A stretch of DNA of 64,000 nucleotides, taken from NCBI GenBank assembly GCA_023422835.1, contig JAFAGI010000013.1:1-64000 (forward strand). The letters run 5' to 3'. Below the pieces are notes generated by a model, which was not told the origin of the DNA, did not search any database, and worked only from the letters and a program-made list of their open reading frames with translations. This DNA comes from Bacteroidota bacterium. Lineage in GTDB: Bacteria > Bacteroidota > Bacteroidia > Chitinophagales > Chitinophagaceae. This document shows, one piece after another, positions 13,074 through 21,035 of the stretch. The position numbers were made by a program, and so were the translations under genes. Positions within the stretch are counted from its first letter, which is position 1, and each line of letters starts with the position of its first letter.

Positions 13074-14114
13074 ATGAAACATACAGCCATAGTAGTTTTG
13101 CTATTTTTATTTTTAATGAATAAAGTGCAGGCCTCAGGCACCACAGCACTGAAAGTATTGCAGTTAAATACTTGGCATGCTACCTCTAAGGTTCCCGGCG
13201 GCTTTCCAGGGCTGGTAAAGATCATTCAACAAACGGATGCCGATATTTTGCTTCTGTGCGAGCTGAACAACAGCAAAAAAGAAAACCTCACCGGCAAGCT
13301 GACAGACACTTTACAGAGGCTGGGAAAATTTTATTACGGAAATGACCGGGCTAAAAGTGCCGGCATACTTTCCAGGTACCCGATAAACTATGCTCCCGCC
13401 ACCTATTCAGACGTGGAGGATTTTATGACTAAAGCCTATATATCTGTAGCGGGCCGCACGTTGGCCGTATATTCGGCGCACCTGGATTATACAAACTACG
13501 CCTGCTACCTGCCCCGCGGCTACAGCGGCACTACCTGGAAAAAGCTGGATGCCCCGGTTTTGGATGTGAAAGCAGTGCTCCAGGCCAACAGGATGTCACG
13601 AAGGGACGAGGCAATAGCAGCTTTCGTTAAAGATGCAAAGGAAGAGATACGCCGCGGCAATATGGTGTTAATGGGTGGCGATCTGAATGAGCCTTCACAC
13701 CTGGACTGGCAGGCAGATACCAAACACCTGAGAGACCATAATGGCTTGGTTGTAAACTGGGATTGCTCGGTCATGCTAAGTAAGATGGGCATGGTAGACG
13801 TCTATAGAAAAAAATACCGCGATGCCGTCAGGAACCCGGGCTTTACCTATCCTTCCGCAAACAGCGGCGCAGAACCGGCTACTCTTACCTGGGCGCCGGA
13901 AGCTGATGAAAGAGAACGCATAGATTTTATCTATTATTATCCTAACCGCTGGTGGATACTCAGCAATGCATATATCGTGGGGCCGGAAGAAAGTATTTGC
14001 AGGGGAAAAGTAAAAGCCAATGATTCAGACGATGTACTCATCACTCCTGAAGGCGTGTGGCCCACAGACCACAAGGGCAACCTGGCGGTGTTTAAAATTA
14101 CAACTGCAAAGTAA
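13074..14114 (+). CDS. Secreted endonuclease/exonuclease/phosphatase family hydrolase
   Basis: EEP-fold metal-dependent phosphohydrolase, 346 residues, signal peptide ending near residue 21 (VQA). Family motifs run in order: VLQLNTW (metal-site Asn), LLLCELNN (metal-binding Glu), MGGDLNEPSH (Asp/Asn), ERIDFIYYY, and a terminal TDHKGN that matches the usual SDH. EEP members include nucleases, sphingomyelinases and inositol phosphatases, and the motifs do not decide between them. As the last gene of the glycan cluster it may attack a phosphodiester or phospholipid linkage on the same substrate. That is inference from position only. It shares the fold but not close sequence with the nuclease at 43504. 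Confidence 0.82.
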   Translation: MKHTAIVVLLFLFLMNKVQASGTTALKVLQLNTWHATSKVPGGFPGLVKIIQQTDADILLLCELNNSKKENLTGKLTDTLQRLGKFYYGNDRAKSAGILSRYPINYAPATYSDVEDFMTKAYISVAGRTLAVYSAHLDYTNYACYLPRGYSGTTWKKLDAPVLDVKAVLQANRMSRRDEAIAAFVKDAKEEIRRGNMVLMGGDLNEPSHLDWQADTKHLRDHNGLVVNWDCSVMLSKMGMVDVYRKKYRDAVRNPGFTYPSANSGAEPATLTWAPEADERERIDFIYYYPNRWWILSNAYIVGPEESICRGKVKANDSDDVLITPEGVWPTDHKGNLAVFKITTAK

Positions 14115-14421
14115 TGCACACGCATTGTAGGCCTATAAAAGTATCGGCAACAAAAAGAATCAACGAACAAAGTATTCAAAGACAGTAAACGGCGAAATCA
14201 AATATGACAAACCCAAGCATTCAAGACATGGTTCAGTGGCCAAGTGTATAATCATTCCCATGACAGCAATTATTGCCCATCATGTTATTCCCGTAACACC
14301 ATCCCTGGAATTATGAAAGAGTGAAACATATCAATTGCAACTGTTTTATGAATGGAAACCAGGTTAATAGTCTACCCTTACAAAGATGGATGCATAGACC
14401 ATGGTTATCTATCAATGAATG
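14115..14421. other. Convergent 307-base gap
   Basis: This lies between the 3' ends of the EEP gene (+) and the outer-membrane barrel gene (-). I see no coding frame, no tRNA and no strong hairpin followed by a T-run. It may hold weak terminators for both genes. Confidence 0.4.
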
Positions 14422-15069
14422 TTAGAAGTAAACAGAAATACCTGCTAAAGCGCCAAACAGGTTTTGCCGGAGATTGTGGTCATCAGCGTTTTTACTGTTG
14501 AGCCTGTTGCGCGAGTACTGAAGATTCAGGTCAAAGGAAACAGAGCGGTTGATAAAGTAGGCAATACCGGCACTTCCGTTCAGGGATAAACCGGTGTATT
14601 GCTTGTTGATATTTTGCGAGGAGTTATCGGATACCTCCTGCCCTTTGGTTATTAAATAACCTGCACCTACACTCAGGTTGGGCTTCAGGTTGCCATTCAC
14701 AGGAAAGAAGTAGGTGGCGGATGGGATAATGCCCAGGGAAGTGGCTAAGGTTTCACGGTAGATGCCGCCTTTATCACCTGGATATGTACCTAAAAAAATC
14801 TGTTGGCGTGTATAGTTGTAATTGTAAGATGCAGAAATACCTACTGACAGGTTATCGGCAATGAAATAGCCTGCACCCGTTTTAAAGCTATAGTCGCGGC
14901 TCTTGATTACATCATCGAAATCGTTATGCGTATGCTCAGGTTGGCTCCTGCCAAACAGCAGTTTAATATCTGTATTGGCCGTTAGGATCATCCTGCCTTT
15001 TTCGGTCTGGGCAAAACCAATGTTGAAAACGGATATAAAAAAAATATAAAGAAATATACGCTTATTCAT
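14422..15069 (-). CDS. Outer-membrane beta-barrel protein, paralogue of upstream gene
   Basis: The start is set at the ATG at 15069, because a signal peptide (MNKRIFLYIFF to GFA) begins there; an earlier in-frame Met at 15096 would put nine residues before it. The 215-residue product has alternating hydrophobic strands, aromatic turns (AYFINRSVSFDLNLQYS) and a C-terminal Phe, all typical of a small porin-like barrel. The mature N-terminus, QTEKGR, is shared with the product of the gene 35 bases upstream. The pair probably arose by tandem duplication and is cotranscribed. No substrate or partner can be assigned. Confidence 0.75.
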   Translation of the reverse strand: MNKRIFLYIFFISVFNIGFAQTEKGRMILTANTDIKLLFGRSQPEHTHNDFDDVIKSRDYSFKTGAGYFIADNLSVGISASYNYNYTRQQIFLGTYPGDKGGIYRETLATSLGIIPSATYFFPVNGNLKPNLSVGAGYLITKGQEVSDNSSQNINKQYTGLSLNGSAGIAYFINRSVSFDLNLQYSRNRLNSKNADDHNLRQNLFGALAGISVYF

Positions 15070-15104
15070 ATTGAAGAATTGGCTGTAAAGTGTCATGTAA
15101 AAAA

Positions 15105-15683
15105 TTAAAAATATACAGATACGCCTGCCGCCAGGCCAATGATGTTCTGGGTTTGGGAGGAGTTGCCGGTTCCCTTGTCTTTTAATTGAAGATGTGCATA
15201 TTGTACGCCAAGATCAAAAGAAAAGTTGCGATTAGGAAAATAAGAGACGGCAGGCGACACATGAAAGGTAATGCCTTCGGCGTCTGTTTTATCTTTAAAT
15301 ACCCACGTATAGCCGGCTCCTGCACTCAATTGTGGCCTTAGCCTTCCTCCAACGGGAATAAAATAGGTAATGGAAGGAACTACGCTGGCTGACCAGTTAT
15401 GAAAATAAGGTGCATTGTGGTCCGGCTCCGTACGGTTGTAAACAATGCCGCCGTTGATGCCAACAGCCAGATCTTTTACAATAAAATAAGCCATGGCGGC
15501 CTGGAGATTCGCAGTCTTTGTTTTAACAGCGTTTCCGCGGCCACTGTCAACGGCAACACTGGTTGTCGAGGAAAGAAAACCAAGATTAGTAGCGCCGGAC
15601 AGGGCAAAACGCCCTTTTTCAGTTTGAGAAAATCCCTTGGCCAAAAAAAGGAGCAACAATACGGGAATAAAAAATTTTTTCAT
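15105..15683 (-). CDS. Outer-membrane beta-barrel protein
   Basis: The start is the ATG at 15683, giving MKKFFIPVLLLLF and a signal peptide that ends at FSQ; the open frame upstream (to 15806) is AT-rich and not protein-like. The 192-residue product begins with QTEKGR after cleavage and ends in GVSVYF, as does its paralogue. The strand pattern (SVVPSITYFIPVGGRLRPQLSAG) fits an eight-strand barrel of the kind annotated as an outer-membrane beta-barrel domain protein. It is first of the two-gene transcript. Its function is unknown. Confidence 0.75.
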   Translation of the reverse strand: MKKFFIPVLLLLFLAKGFSQTEKGRFALSGATNLGFLSSTTSVAVDSGRGNAVKTKTANLQAAMAYFIVKDLAVGINGGIVYNRTEPDHNAPYFHNWSASVVPSITYFIPVGGRLRPQLSAGAGYTWVFKDKTDAEGITFHVSPAVSYFPNRNFSFDLGVQYAHLQLKDKGTGNSSQTQNIIGLAAGVSVYF

Positions 15684-16094
15684 TGGAGATAGATGAGAAT
15701 AATTATAAGTTAAAGCTATGCAAAATTTTAATACAAGAATAAGAATGTATATGTATTTTTGAAAATAAATAAAATAGTGAAAAGAACAATTACCTGCAGC
15801 CGCCAACCTGGTTTTACGCCAGCATGAGTTTGGGCTGTTGAGGCAGCAATAAGAGCGGGCAAAACAACCTTTAGGAATGTGTTCTGCAAAGGTGTTTTAC
15901 AAATAAAACATATCTCTTCAAGCCGGGTCTTATCCTGGTTCACCGAAAGAGCAAGAGAAGGTTGGCATCTGGGTGTTTGGCACAAAGAAGAAATAAAAGA
16001 AAAGTTGGGGCCTTTGTGTATTTATTGTCTATTGTGGTTCAATTAGTATTGTTTTTGCACAGGATCAGCAACATTTATATTAAATAACACAACT
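15684..16094. other. 411-base divergent intergenic region
   Basis: This separates the barrel gene pair (-) from the DUF421 gene (+) and should carry both promoters, though I cannot place one with confidence. A minus-strand frame of 85 codons at 15728-15985 is less AT-rich than its surroundings but matches no family I know and has no clear start signal, so it is not called as a gene. Confidence 0.4.
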
Positions 16095-16580
16095 ATGGAA
16101 ATTGACTGGAAAGAAATCTTTGCTATAGAAACACACTTTATGGCGTTGGTATTAAGAGCAACATTCCTGTACTTGGGTATATTGTTGCTCTTAAGGTTAT
16201 TGCCGCGGAGAACCGGCGGCGAAGTAGCAGCCACAGACCTGGTCTTTGTGGTGCTGATCGTGGAAGGAGCCTCGAATGCGTTAGGAGATTACACTTCTGT
16301 GTCGGAAGGTTTTATCGTGATCTGCACTTTCCTTGCCTGGAACTACTTCCTGAACTTTCTGAGCTACCATGTGCCGTTTGTGGAAAAATTACTTTTTTCT
16401 CCGCCGCTGCTCATCATTAAAAACGGGAAAATAATCAGGAAAAACCTGCGGAAAGAATACCTCACCCAAGAAGAACTATACGACCAGCTTCGCAAAGAAG
16501 GCATAGAAGACATTAATGAAATAAAAACCGCGCACGTAGAAAGCGACGGCAAGATCAGTTTTATAAAGAAAGGAGGGTAA
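16095..16580 (+). CDS. DUF421 (YetF-like) membrane protein
   Basis: 161-residue inner-membrane protein with three predicted helices (about 15-35, 45-65 and 70-92), then a cytoplasmic alpha/beta domain starting at LLIIKNGKIIRKNLRKEYLT near residue 105. This layout and the LPRRTGGEVAATDL and EGASNALGDY motifs identify the DUF421/YetF family. The molecular role of the family is poorly known. The C-terminal domain is short and ends in FIKKGG, but the protein is otherwise intact. The gene stands alone. Confidence 0.85.
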   Translation: MEIDWKEIFAIETHFMALVLRATFLYLGILLLLRLLPRRTGGEVAATDLVFVVLIVEGASNALGDYTSVSEGFIVICTFLAWNYFLNFLSYHVPFVEKLLFSPPLLIIKNGKIIRKNLRKEYLTQEELYDQLRKEGIEDINEIKTAHVESDGKISFIKKGG

Positions 16581-16675
16581 GGAGCAATACTTTTGTATGT
16601 AATGGCTATTGACACAACGTGCAGCATTTAAATATTGTACTTCCGGATCGCTTAATAAATATTAATTTTACAATA

Positions 16676-16816
16676 ATGAAGCCGCACATTCTTATAATAG
16701 ATGATGAAGTAAAATTGAGCACATTGCTCGGCCGTATCTTAAGCCTGGATGATTACGAAGTCTCGCTTGCAGCTACATGCAAAGAAGGTTGGGCACATTT
16801 CAGTCTTATGGAATGA
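16676..16816 (+). pseudogene. Truncated response-regulator receiver fragment
   Basis: The ATG at 16676 opens a frame encoding ILIIDDEVKLSTLLGRILSL, the beta1-alpha1 start of a CheY-like receiver domain with its acidic Asp pair, as found at the N-terminus of NtrC-type regulators. It stops after 46 codons, before the phosphoacceptor Asp (normally near residue 55), and no continuation appears in any frame downstream. A TACTTTTG -7-like element lies at 16588-16595. It is probably the remnant of a deleted regulator gene. Confidence 0.7.
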
Positions 16817-17304
16817 CCTTGATTTGCAGATATCGGTAGGCAACCGACAAACAATTTCGCGCTACCTGACTATATATGCGGAGATATTATCTCATTGAGC
16901 AGCACCCATGTGGGAAAAGGAGTACGTTCAGGCCAGCTTAATGCCGTTGCAAGCCATATATGCCTGTGGATGCACCGTTTGGCTTGAAATGATAATCCCG
17001 CCCGTGGAATTTTATGCTTTCTATACTTTCCGCGTTAAACTCTATGTAGTAAAGCTATCGCTCTTTTTGTAAACTCGTTGTTTTTCCGAAGCTGTTTTTC
17101 TGAATCCGTCAGTAGCCTCTGCAGCAAATTATGTTAGCAATTTCACCAGAAGAGAATTACAGAATGCTAAATAATTACAACATTATTATGCATTATAGTA
17201 AACATAATAATTACAACTACCTGCGAGTCAAATTAATAAAAAGTATGAAAGCTCGTATAAACAGAAAAGCCCTGAAACATACTGTTTACAAGGCTTTCTA
17301 TCTG
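16817..17304. other. Non-coding gap after the regulator fragment
   Basis: About 490 bases with no convincing gene. An open frame at 17131-17367 exists only because it runs antisense through the tRNA. The right end (17256-17300) holds the tRNA terminator. The rest may be decayed sequence from the lost regulator, but I could not find a readable piece of it. Confidence 0.45.
17256..17300 (-). terminator. Terminator downstream of the tRNA
   Basis: On the minus strand the sequence just past the tRNA 3' end forms a stem between GAAAGCC (complement of 17292-17298) and GGGCTTTTC (complement of 17264-17272), closed further by TAAAC and GTTTC around a short AGTAT loop, then a T-rich tail. One bulged base is needed. 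Confidence 0.65.
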
Positions 17305-17378
17305 TGGGCCCACCTGGACTTGAACCAGGGACCACCTGATTATGAGTCAGGTGCTCTAACCAGCTGAGCTATAGGCCC
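17305..17378 (-). tRNA. tRNA with CAU anticodon (Met or lysidine-type Ile)
   Basis: A 74-base cloverleaf folds fully: acceptor GGGCCTA with TGGGCCC, D-arm GCTC/GAGC with the AGCTGGTTA loop, anticodon stem CCTGA/TCAGG around loop CTCATAA, variable loop TGGTC, and T-arm CCTGG/CCAGG with TTCAAGT. The anticodon is CAU. CAU tRNAs are read as Met, initiator Met or, after lysidine modification, Ile. This is not an initiator, because the first acceptor pair is a matched G-C. Met versus Ile2 is not decided here. The 3' CCA is not encoded. A -7 element TAACTTTG lies upstream (17416-17423). Confidence 0.95.
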
Positions 17379-17415
17379 GGAATTTTTCAGAGTGATTCTT
17401 AAAATTCGAGGACTG

Positions 17416-17423
17416 CAAAGTTA
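17416..17423 (-). promoter_or_regulatory. -7 promoter element of the tRNA gene
   Basis: The minus strand reads TAACTTTG, a match to the Bacteroidota -7 consensus TAnnTTTG, 37 bases before the tRNA 5' end. No clear TTG lies at the expected distance upstream, so only the -7 half is supported. Confidence 0.5.
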
Positions 17424-17474
17424 ATGAAAAAATCAAATTAAATAATTTATTTTCGTCCAAAATTTATTGGATAA

Positions 17475-18086
17475 ATGCAAAGCGTTAAAAACATTATTTT
17501 CGACCTCGGCGGCATCTTCATAGACATTCATTATCTCCGCACCAAAAAAGCATTTGAGAGCCTGGGCATCATGGATTTCGACAGTTTTTTTATGCAGCAC
17601 CATTCCAATCCCCTGTTTGCCGGTTTTGAAAAAGGGCTGGTCACAGACGAAGATTTTTTCGAAGGCTTCAGAAAAGAAACAAACACCAGCCTTTCAGATG
17701 AGCAAATCACAAAAGCCTGGAATGCCATGCTCGGCGATTTCCGTAAAAGTTCTATCGACTGGCTGAAGAAGATAAGCGCAGATTACAAAGTGTTCCTGTA
17801 CTCCAATACCAATCACGTGCACCATATATTTTTTTCAAAGCTGTTTGCTGATACTATTGGAGGCACCTTGGAAAGCCTTTTTGAAAAAGCTTATTTTTCG
17901 CATGAATTGCACCATCGTAAGCCTGACGCTGCAGGCTTCCAGGCCATTTTACAGCAACAGGGCCTTGCCGCCGGAGAAACGCTGTTTATAGACGATACGC
18001 CCATCAATGTAGAAGCTGCGTCGGCGCTGGGCATGTATACCATTCTCCTGCAAAGCCCGATGCGCGTGGAAGATATAAAGCTGTAG
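17475..18086 (+). CDS. HAD-superfamily hydrolase (HAD-IA)
   Basis: 203-residue cytoplasmic phosphatase of the haloacid dehalogenase superfamily. Motif I is FDLGGIFID with the nucleophile Asp, motif II is LYSNTN, motif III is the Lys in HRKPD, and motif IV is FIDDTPIN, in the correct order and spacing. The cap is a short helical insert between motifs I and II (about 20-95). The DLGG form of motif I recalls the YihX group of sugar-phosphate phosphatases, but the substrate is not known. It lies divergent from the tRNA, with a 96-base gap. Confidence 0.88.
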   Translation: MQSVKNIIFDLGGIFIDIHYLRTKKAFESLGIMDFDSFFMQHHSNPLFAGFEKGLVTDEDFFEGFRKETNTSLSDEQITKAWNAMLGDFRKSSIDWLKKISADYKVFLYSNTNHVHHIFFSKLFADTIGGTLESLFEKAYFSHELHHRKPDAAGFQAILQQQGLAAGETLFIDDTPINVEAASALGMYTILLQSPMRVEDIKL

Positions 18087-18088
18087 AA

Positions 18089-18310
18089 TTAATCCTTCAC
18101 CTCTTCAAACTCAATGTATTCGCCCTTGTCGACAGGCTTGTGCGGAATGTTTTGATTGCTGTTGTCTGTAGCGCTGTGACCACTTTGCTGTGATTGCATC
18201 TCGCGCACTTTCCTCTTTACTTCAGCAGTCGTGCGCATTACAGGAAGCACAAAACCCACCGTGAAGCGGTAAACAAAGTATAAGAAGATGGCCAATAGTA
18301 TGTATCCCAT
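18089..18310 (-). CDS. DUF4834 family small membrane protein
   Basis: The start is chosen at the ATG at 18310 (MGYILLAIFLYFVYRF), because the family begins with this hydrophobic helix; the longer frame to 18367 adds a charged, unlike leader. The 73-residue product has one N-terminal transmembrane helix, the conserved LPVMRTTAEVKRKVREMQ segment and a low-complexity polar tail ending in EFEEVKD. DUF4834 is a Bacteroidota family of unknown role. It converges on the HAD gene, with two bases between the stops. Confidence 0.75.
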   Translation of the reverse strand: MGYILLAIFLYFVYRFTVGFVLPVMRTTAEVKRKVREMQSQQSGHSATDNSNQNIPHKPVDKGEYIEFEEVKD

Positions 18311-18406
18311 GTTTACAAATTTACTTCTCTTTGTACAATTATCATTGATCTGCACTAAGATTAACAAAAGAGTTTCCTGTGCGGCTTAACATTCAGCCAC
18401 TTTGAA

Positions 18407-18414
18407 TAGCTTTG
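18407..18414 (+). promoter_or_regulatory. -7 promoter element next to a TonB-receptor start codon
   Basis: TAGCTTTG fits TAnnTTTG and ends only five bases before the ATG at 18420. Initiation about seven bases past a -7 box would put the transcript start at or inside the start codon. No TTG is found at about 19 bases upstream. Confidence 0.45.
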
Positions 18415-18419
18415 CAATT

Positions 18420-20483
18420 ATGCAGCCATCTTTTTCTAAAATACTGATTTTTGTCTTATTATCTGCTGTTTCACAAAAGGCGTTGGCACAGGAAATTGAC
18501 AGTGCGGAGTTGGCAGATATCAAAGTAACAGGCTACATCAACCGGCAGGCTGTATTGCATATCCCCGGCGCGGTAAATGTGGTGGATACCGCACAAATGA
18601 ATGCCCTCACCGGCAACACGCTGCTGCCGGCACTGAATGCCTTGCCCGGCATTCGCATGGAAGAGCGTTCGCCTGCAAGCTACAGGCTTTCCCTGCGCGG
18701 CAGCCTGATGCGTTCACCTTTTGGGGTGCGCAATGTAAAGGTGTACCTGCGCCATTTTCCCCTAACCGACGCAGGGGGTAATACCTACCTGAATATCCTT
18801 AGCAGGAATGCAGTAGAAAATATAGAAGTGCTCAAAGGCCCAGATGGCAGCCTCTTTGGCGCAAACTCCGGCGGTGTGGTGATTTTAAATCCTGATACGG
18901 ATAACTTTTCGGACCAGGTAAAAGCAGAGGTGCGCACCGGTTCCTTTAATTTGTTTGAGGAAAATATCCTATGGAGAAAAAACGCCGGAAGCCACACGCT
19001 GCGTGTGACACAGAGCTATGAATCTGCTGACAACTACAGGGTGAACAGTGCCGCTAAAAGATTTTTTGTTGATGTACACGACCGGTGGAGATATGCCAAA
19101 AACAGGGAGCTCGAGTTGCTGGCGCTTTATTCGCGTTTGCAGTATCAAACACCGGGCGGGCTTACACAGGAGCAGATGCAACAAGACCCGCGGCAGGCAC
19201 GCTCGGCTACGAAAACTATGCCCGGCTCGGCAGAACAAAAAACAGGCACAGTGAATAAATATATGTTCGGCGGCCTCTCGCACAAAACAGATTTCTCTGA
19301 AAATCTCTCTCATCTGGTGGCACTGTTTGCAGGCAATGCAGACTACATGAACAGGTTTATCACCAATTACGAAAACCGCGATGAGCCTACTTTTGGCTGG
19401 CGAAGCTATTTTACATACAGTGCTAAAACTTCAGTGTCCGGGAATTTTAACTGGAAATATACCCTGGGTACGGAGGGCGCACACACCAGAGTAAAGATCG
19501 CCAATTATGACAACAACAAAGGTGAAGCCGGAAATTTACAATCTGACGCTGACATTAATACGCTACAGCATTTTTATTTCAATAAAATTGACATGTCACT
19601 TAACGGCAGGCTGTTTGTTGAAGCAGCCGTAAGCCTTAATTTTTATAAATATTTTTTCAAAGACACAGGCATCACCAAAAGCTTTGCGCCGCAATGGATG
19701 CCACGCGCGGCTTTCAGCTATGCGCTTGCAAGCAACTTCATCTGGCGGGGTTCGCTAAGTAAAGGCTATTCGCCGCCCACAACTGCAGAGATTCGACCTT
19801 CAGACAATAAAATATATGATCAGCTTAATCCGGAGCATGGCTGGAACTACGAAAGCGGTTTCCGGCTAAACCTGCTGAACGGCAGATTATTTGTTGATGC
19901 TTCTGTATTTCACTTCGGCCTGCGCGATGCGATCGTGCGGCGTACAAATGAAGGTGGCGCCGAGTATTTTGTAAATGCTGGCGGTACAAAGCAGACAGGT
20001 CTGGAAGCCTGGATGAATTATAAGCTCATAACGCCAGCTCAGCAATTGTTTGTAAAGAAACTGCACGTCAGCGCTGCATTCACCCGAAGCTTTTTCCGCT
20101 TCGCAGAATATTTGTATGACGATAAAAATTATGCCGGCAACCTGATGACCGGTGTGCCCAAAACTATGCTGTCCAATACACTGGCGGCAGATTTTCCTGC
20201 AAATCTGTCTTTATCGGTTTACTACAACTATACCTCATCACTGCCGCTGAATGATGCCAACGATGCGTTCGCAAAGCCGTATCACCTGGTGCAGGTAAAA
20301 GCAGAGAAAACTTTCCTGCGGAATAAATCATCTGTAAGCCTGCATGTAGGAGCAGATAACCTCCTGAATGCAAGCTACAGCCTGGGCAACGACCTCAATG
20401 CGTTTGGGAAAAGGTATTACAACCCGGCAGCGCCCCGGAATTATTGGGTGGGCGTGGTATGGAAAGCAGGTACAAAAAAATAG
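18420..20483 (+). CDS. TonB-dependent outer-membrane receptor
   Basis: The start is set at the ATG at 18420, which begins the signal peptide (MQPSFSKILIFVLL to LAQ); the frame also runs from a TTG at 18402 that would add six residues. The 687-residue product has a plug domain (about 30-150, with GAVNVVDTAQM, LPGIRMEERSP and VLKGPDGSLFGANSGGVV) and a 22-strand barrel ending in NYWVGVVWKAGTKK. There is no N-terminal carboxypeptidase-like extension, so it resembles siderophore, metal or cofactor receptors rather than SusC. It would be energised by the Ton complex at 50.5-53.7 kb. The ligand is unknown. Its stop codon lies inside a bidirectional terminator shared with rplL. Confidence 0.88.
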   Translation: MQPSFSKILIFVLLSAVSQKALAQEIDSAELADIKVTGYINRQAVLHIPGAVNVVDTAQMNALTGNTLLPALNALPGIRMEERSPASYRLSLRGSLMRSPFGVRNVKVYLRHFPLTDAGGNTYLNILSRNAVENIEVLKGPDGSLFGANSGGVVILNPDTDNFSDQVKAEVRTGSFNLFEENILWRKNAGSHTLRVTQSYESADNYRVNSAAKRFFVDVHDRWRYAKNRELELLALYSRLQYQTPGGLTQEQMQQDPRQARSATKTMPGSAEQKTGTVNKYMFGGLSHKTDFSENLSHLVALFAGNADYMNRFITNYENRDEPTFGWRSYFTYSAKTSVSGNFNWKYTLGTEGAHTRVKIANYDNNKGEAGNLQSDADINTLQHFYFNKIDMSLNGRLFVEAAVSLNFYKYFFKDTGITKSFAPQWMPRAAFSYALASNFIWRGSLSKGYSPPTTAEIRPSDNKIYDQLNPEHGWNYESGFRLNLLNGRLFVDASVFHFGLRDAIVRRTNEGGAEYFVNAGGTKQTGLEAWMNYKLITPAQQLFVKKLHVSAAFTRSFFRFAEYLYDDKNYAGNLMTGVPKTMLSNTLAADFPANLSLSVYYNYTSSLPLNDANDAFAKPYHLVQVKAEKTFLRNKSSVSLHVGADNLLNASYSLGNDLNAFGKRYYNPAAPRNYWVGVVWKAGTKK

Positions 20484-20507
20484 CCGCAATATATGCAGCT
20501 ATTTTCT
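20476..20507. terminator. Bidirectional terminator between TonB receptor and rplL
   Basis: AATAGCCGC (20479-20487) pairs with GCAGCTATT (20495-20503), one G-T pair, around a 7-base loop. It is flanked by a run of seven A on the left (T-tract for the minus strand) and TTTTCTT on the right (plus strand). The TonB-receptor stop codon at 20481-20483 is inside the stem. The rplL stop is 55 bases away. Confidence 0.8.
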
Positions 20508-20557
20508 TGAATATCGGAATAAACCATTTCTTGAATAGTTTACTTAATCAGGTGAAA

Positions 20558-20935
20558 TTATTTAATTTCAACTTCAGCGCCTGCTTCTTTCAGTTTAGCA
20601 GCAACTTCGTCAGCTTCAGCTTTAGAAACGCCTTCTTTGATTGGTTTTGGAGCGCCATCAACTAATTCTTTAGCTTCTTTAAGGCCTAAACCGGTGATGT
20701 CTTTTACTACTTTCACAACACCCAATTTAGCAGCGCCTGCACTTGTAAGAACTACGTCAAAAGAAGTTTTTTCTTCTGCAGCAGCAGCGCCTCCGCCGGC
20801 AGCAGGTCCTGCTACAGCTACAGCAGCAGCTGCAGGCTCAATGCCGTACTCGTCTTTAAGGATTTGTGCTAATTCATTAACCTCTTTTACAGTAAGGTTT
20901 ACTAACTGTTCAGCAAATTGTTTTAAGTCTGCCAT
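20558..20935 (-). CDS. rplL: Ribosomal protein bL12 (L7/L12)
   Basis: Stalk protein of the 50S subunit that recruits translation factors; 125 residues. The N-terminal dimerisation and L10-binding domain (1-33), the Ala/Gly-rich hinge (34-52) and the C-terminal factor-binding domain ([20 protein letters not shown], about 80-100) are all present. The last gene of rplK-rplA-rplJ-rplL. Transcription should stop at the hairpin at 20476-20507, so rpoB, which normally follows, is absent. A 100-base gap with a hairpin separates it from rplJ. Confidence 0.98.
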   Translation of the reverse strand: MADLKQFAEQLVNLTVKEVNELAQILKDEYGIEPAAAAVAVAGPAAGGGAAAAEEKTSFDVVLTSAGAAKLGVVKVVKDITGLGLKEAKELVDGAPKPIKEGVSKAEADEVAAKLKEAGAEVEIK

Positions 20936-20953
20936 GATTTTTTACTTTTTAAA

Positions 20954-20985
20954 CCGCCTTCATATTCACCGTGTGAATCCGGCGG
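20954..20985 (-). promoter_or_regulatory. Hairpin in the rplJ-rplL intergenic region
   Basis: ATTCAC (20964-20969) and GTGAAT (20973-20978) form a perfect stem on a CGT loop, and CCGCC (20954-20958) can pair with GGCGG (20981-20985) below an internal loop. It lies 19 bases before the rplL start. A role in processing or in setting the L10:L12 ratio is possible but not shown. Confidence 0.5.
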
Positions 20986-21035
20986 GTGATGATTGATTTT
21001 TCCCCCACTTAAGCCCGGAGGATTAGGCTGTATGT

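Noticed and set aside
17131-17367. 78-codon plus-strand frame ending in HLDLNQGPPDYESGALTS
   Set aside because: It reads antisense through the tRNA at 17305-17378; this peptide tail is a known artefact of tRNA genes.
20637-20996. 119-codon plus-strand frame rich in Ala and Pro
   Set aside because: It is the complement of the Ala-rich hinge of rplL, not a separate gene.
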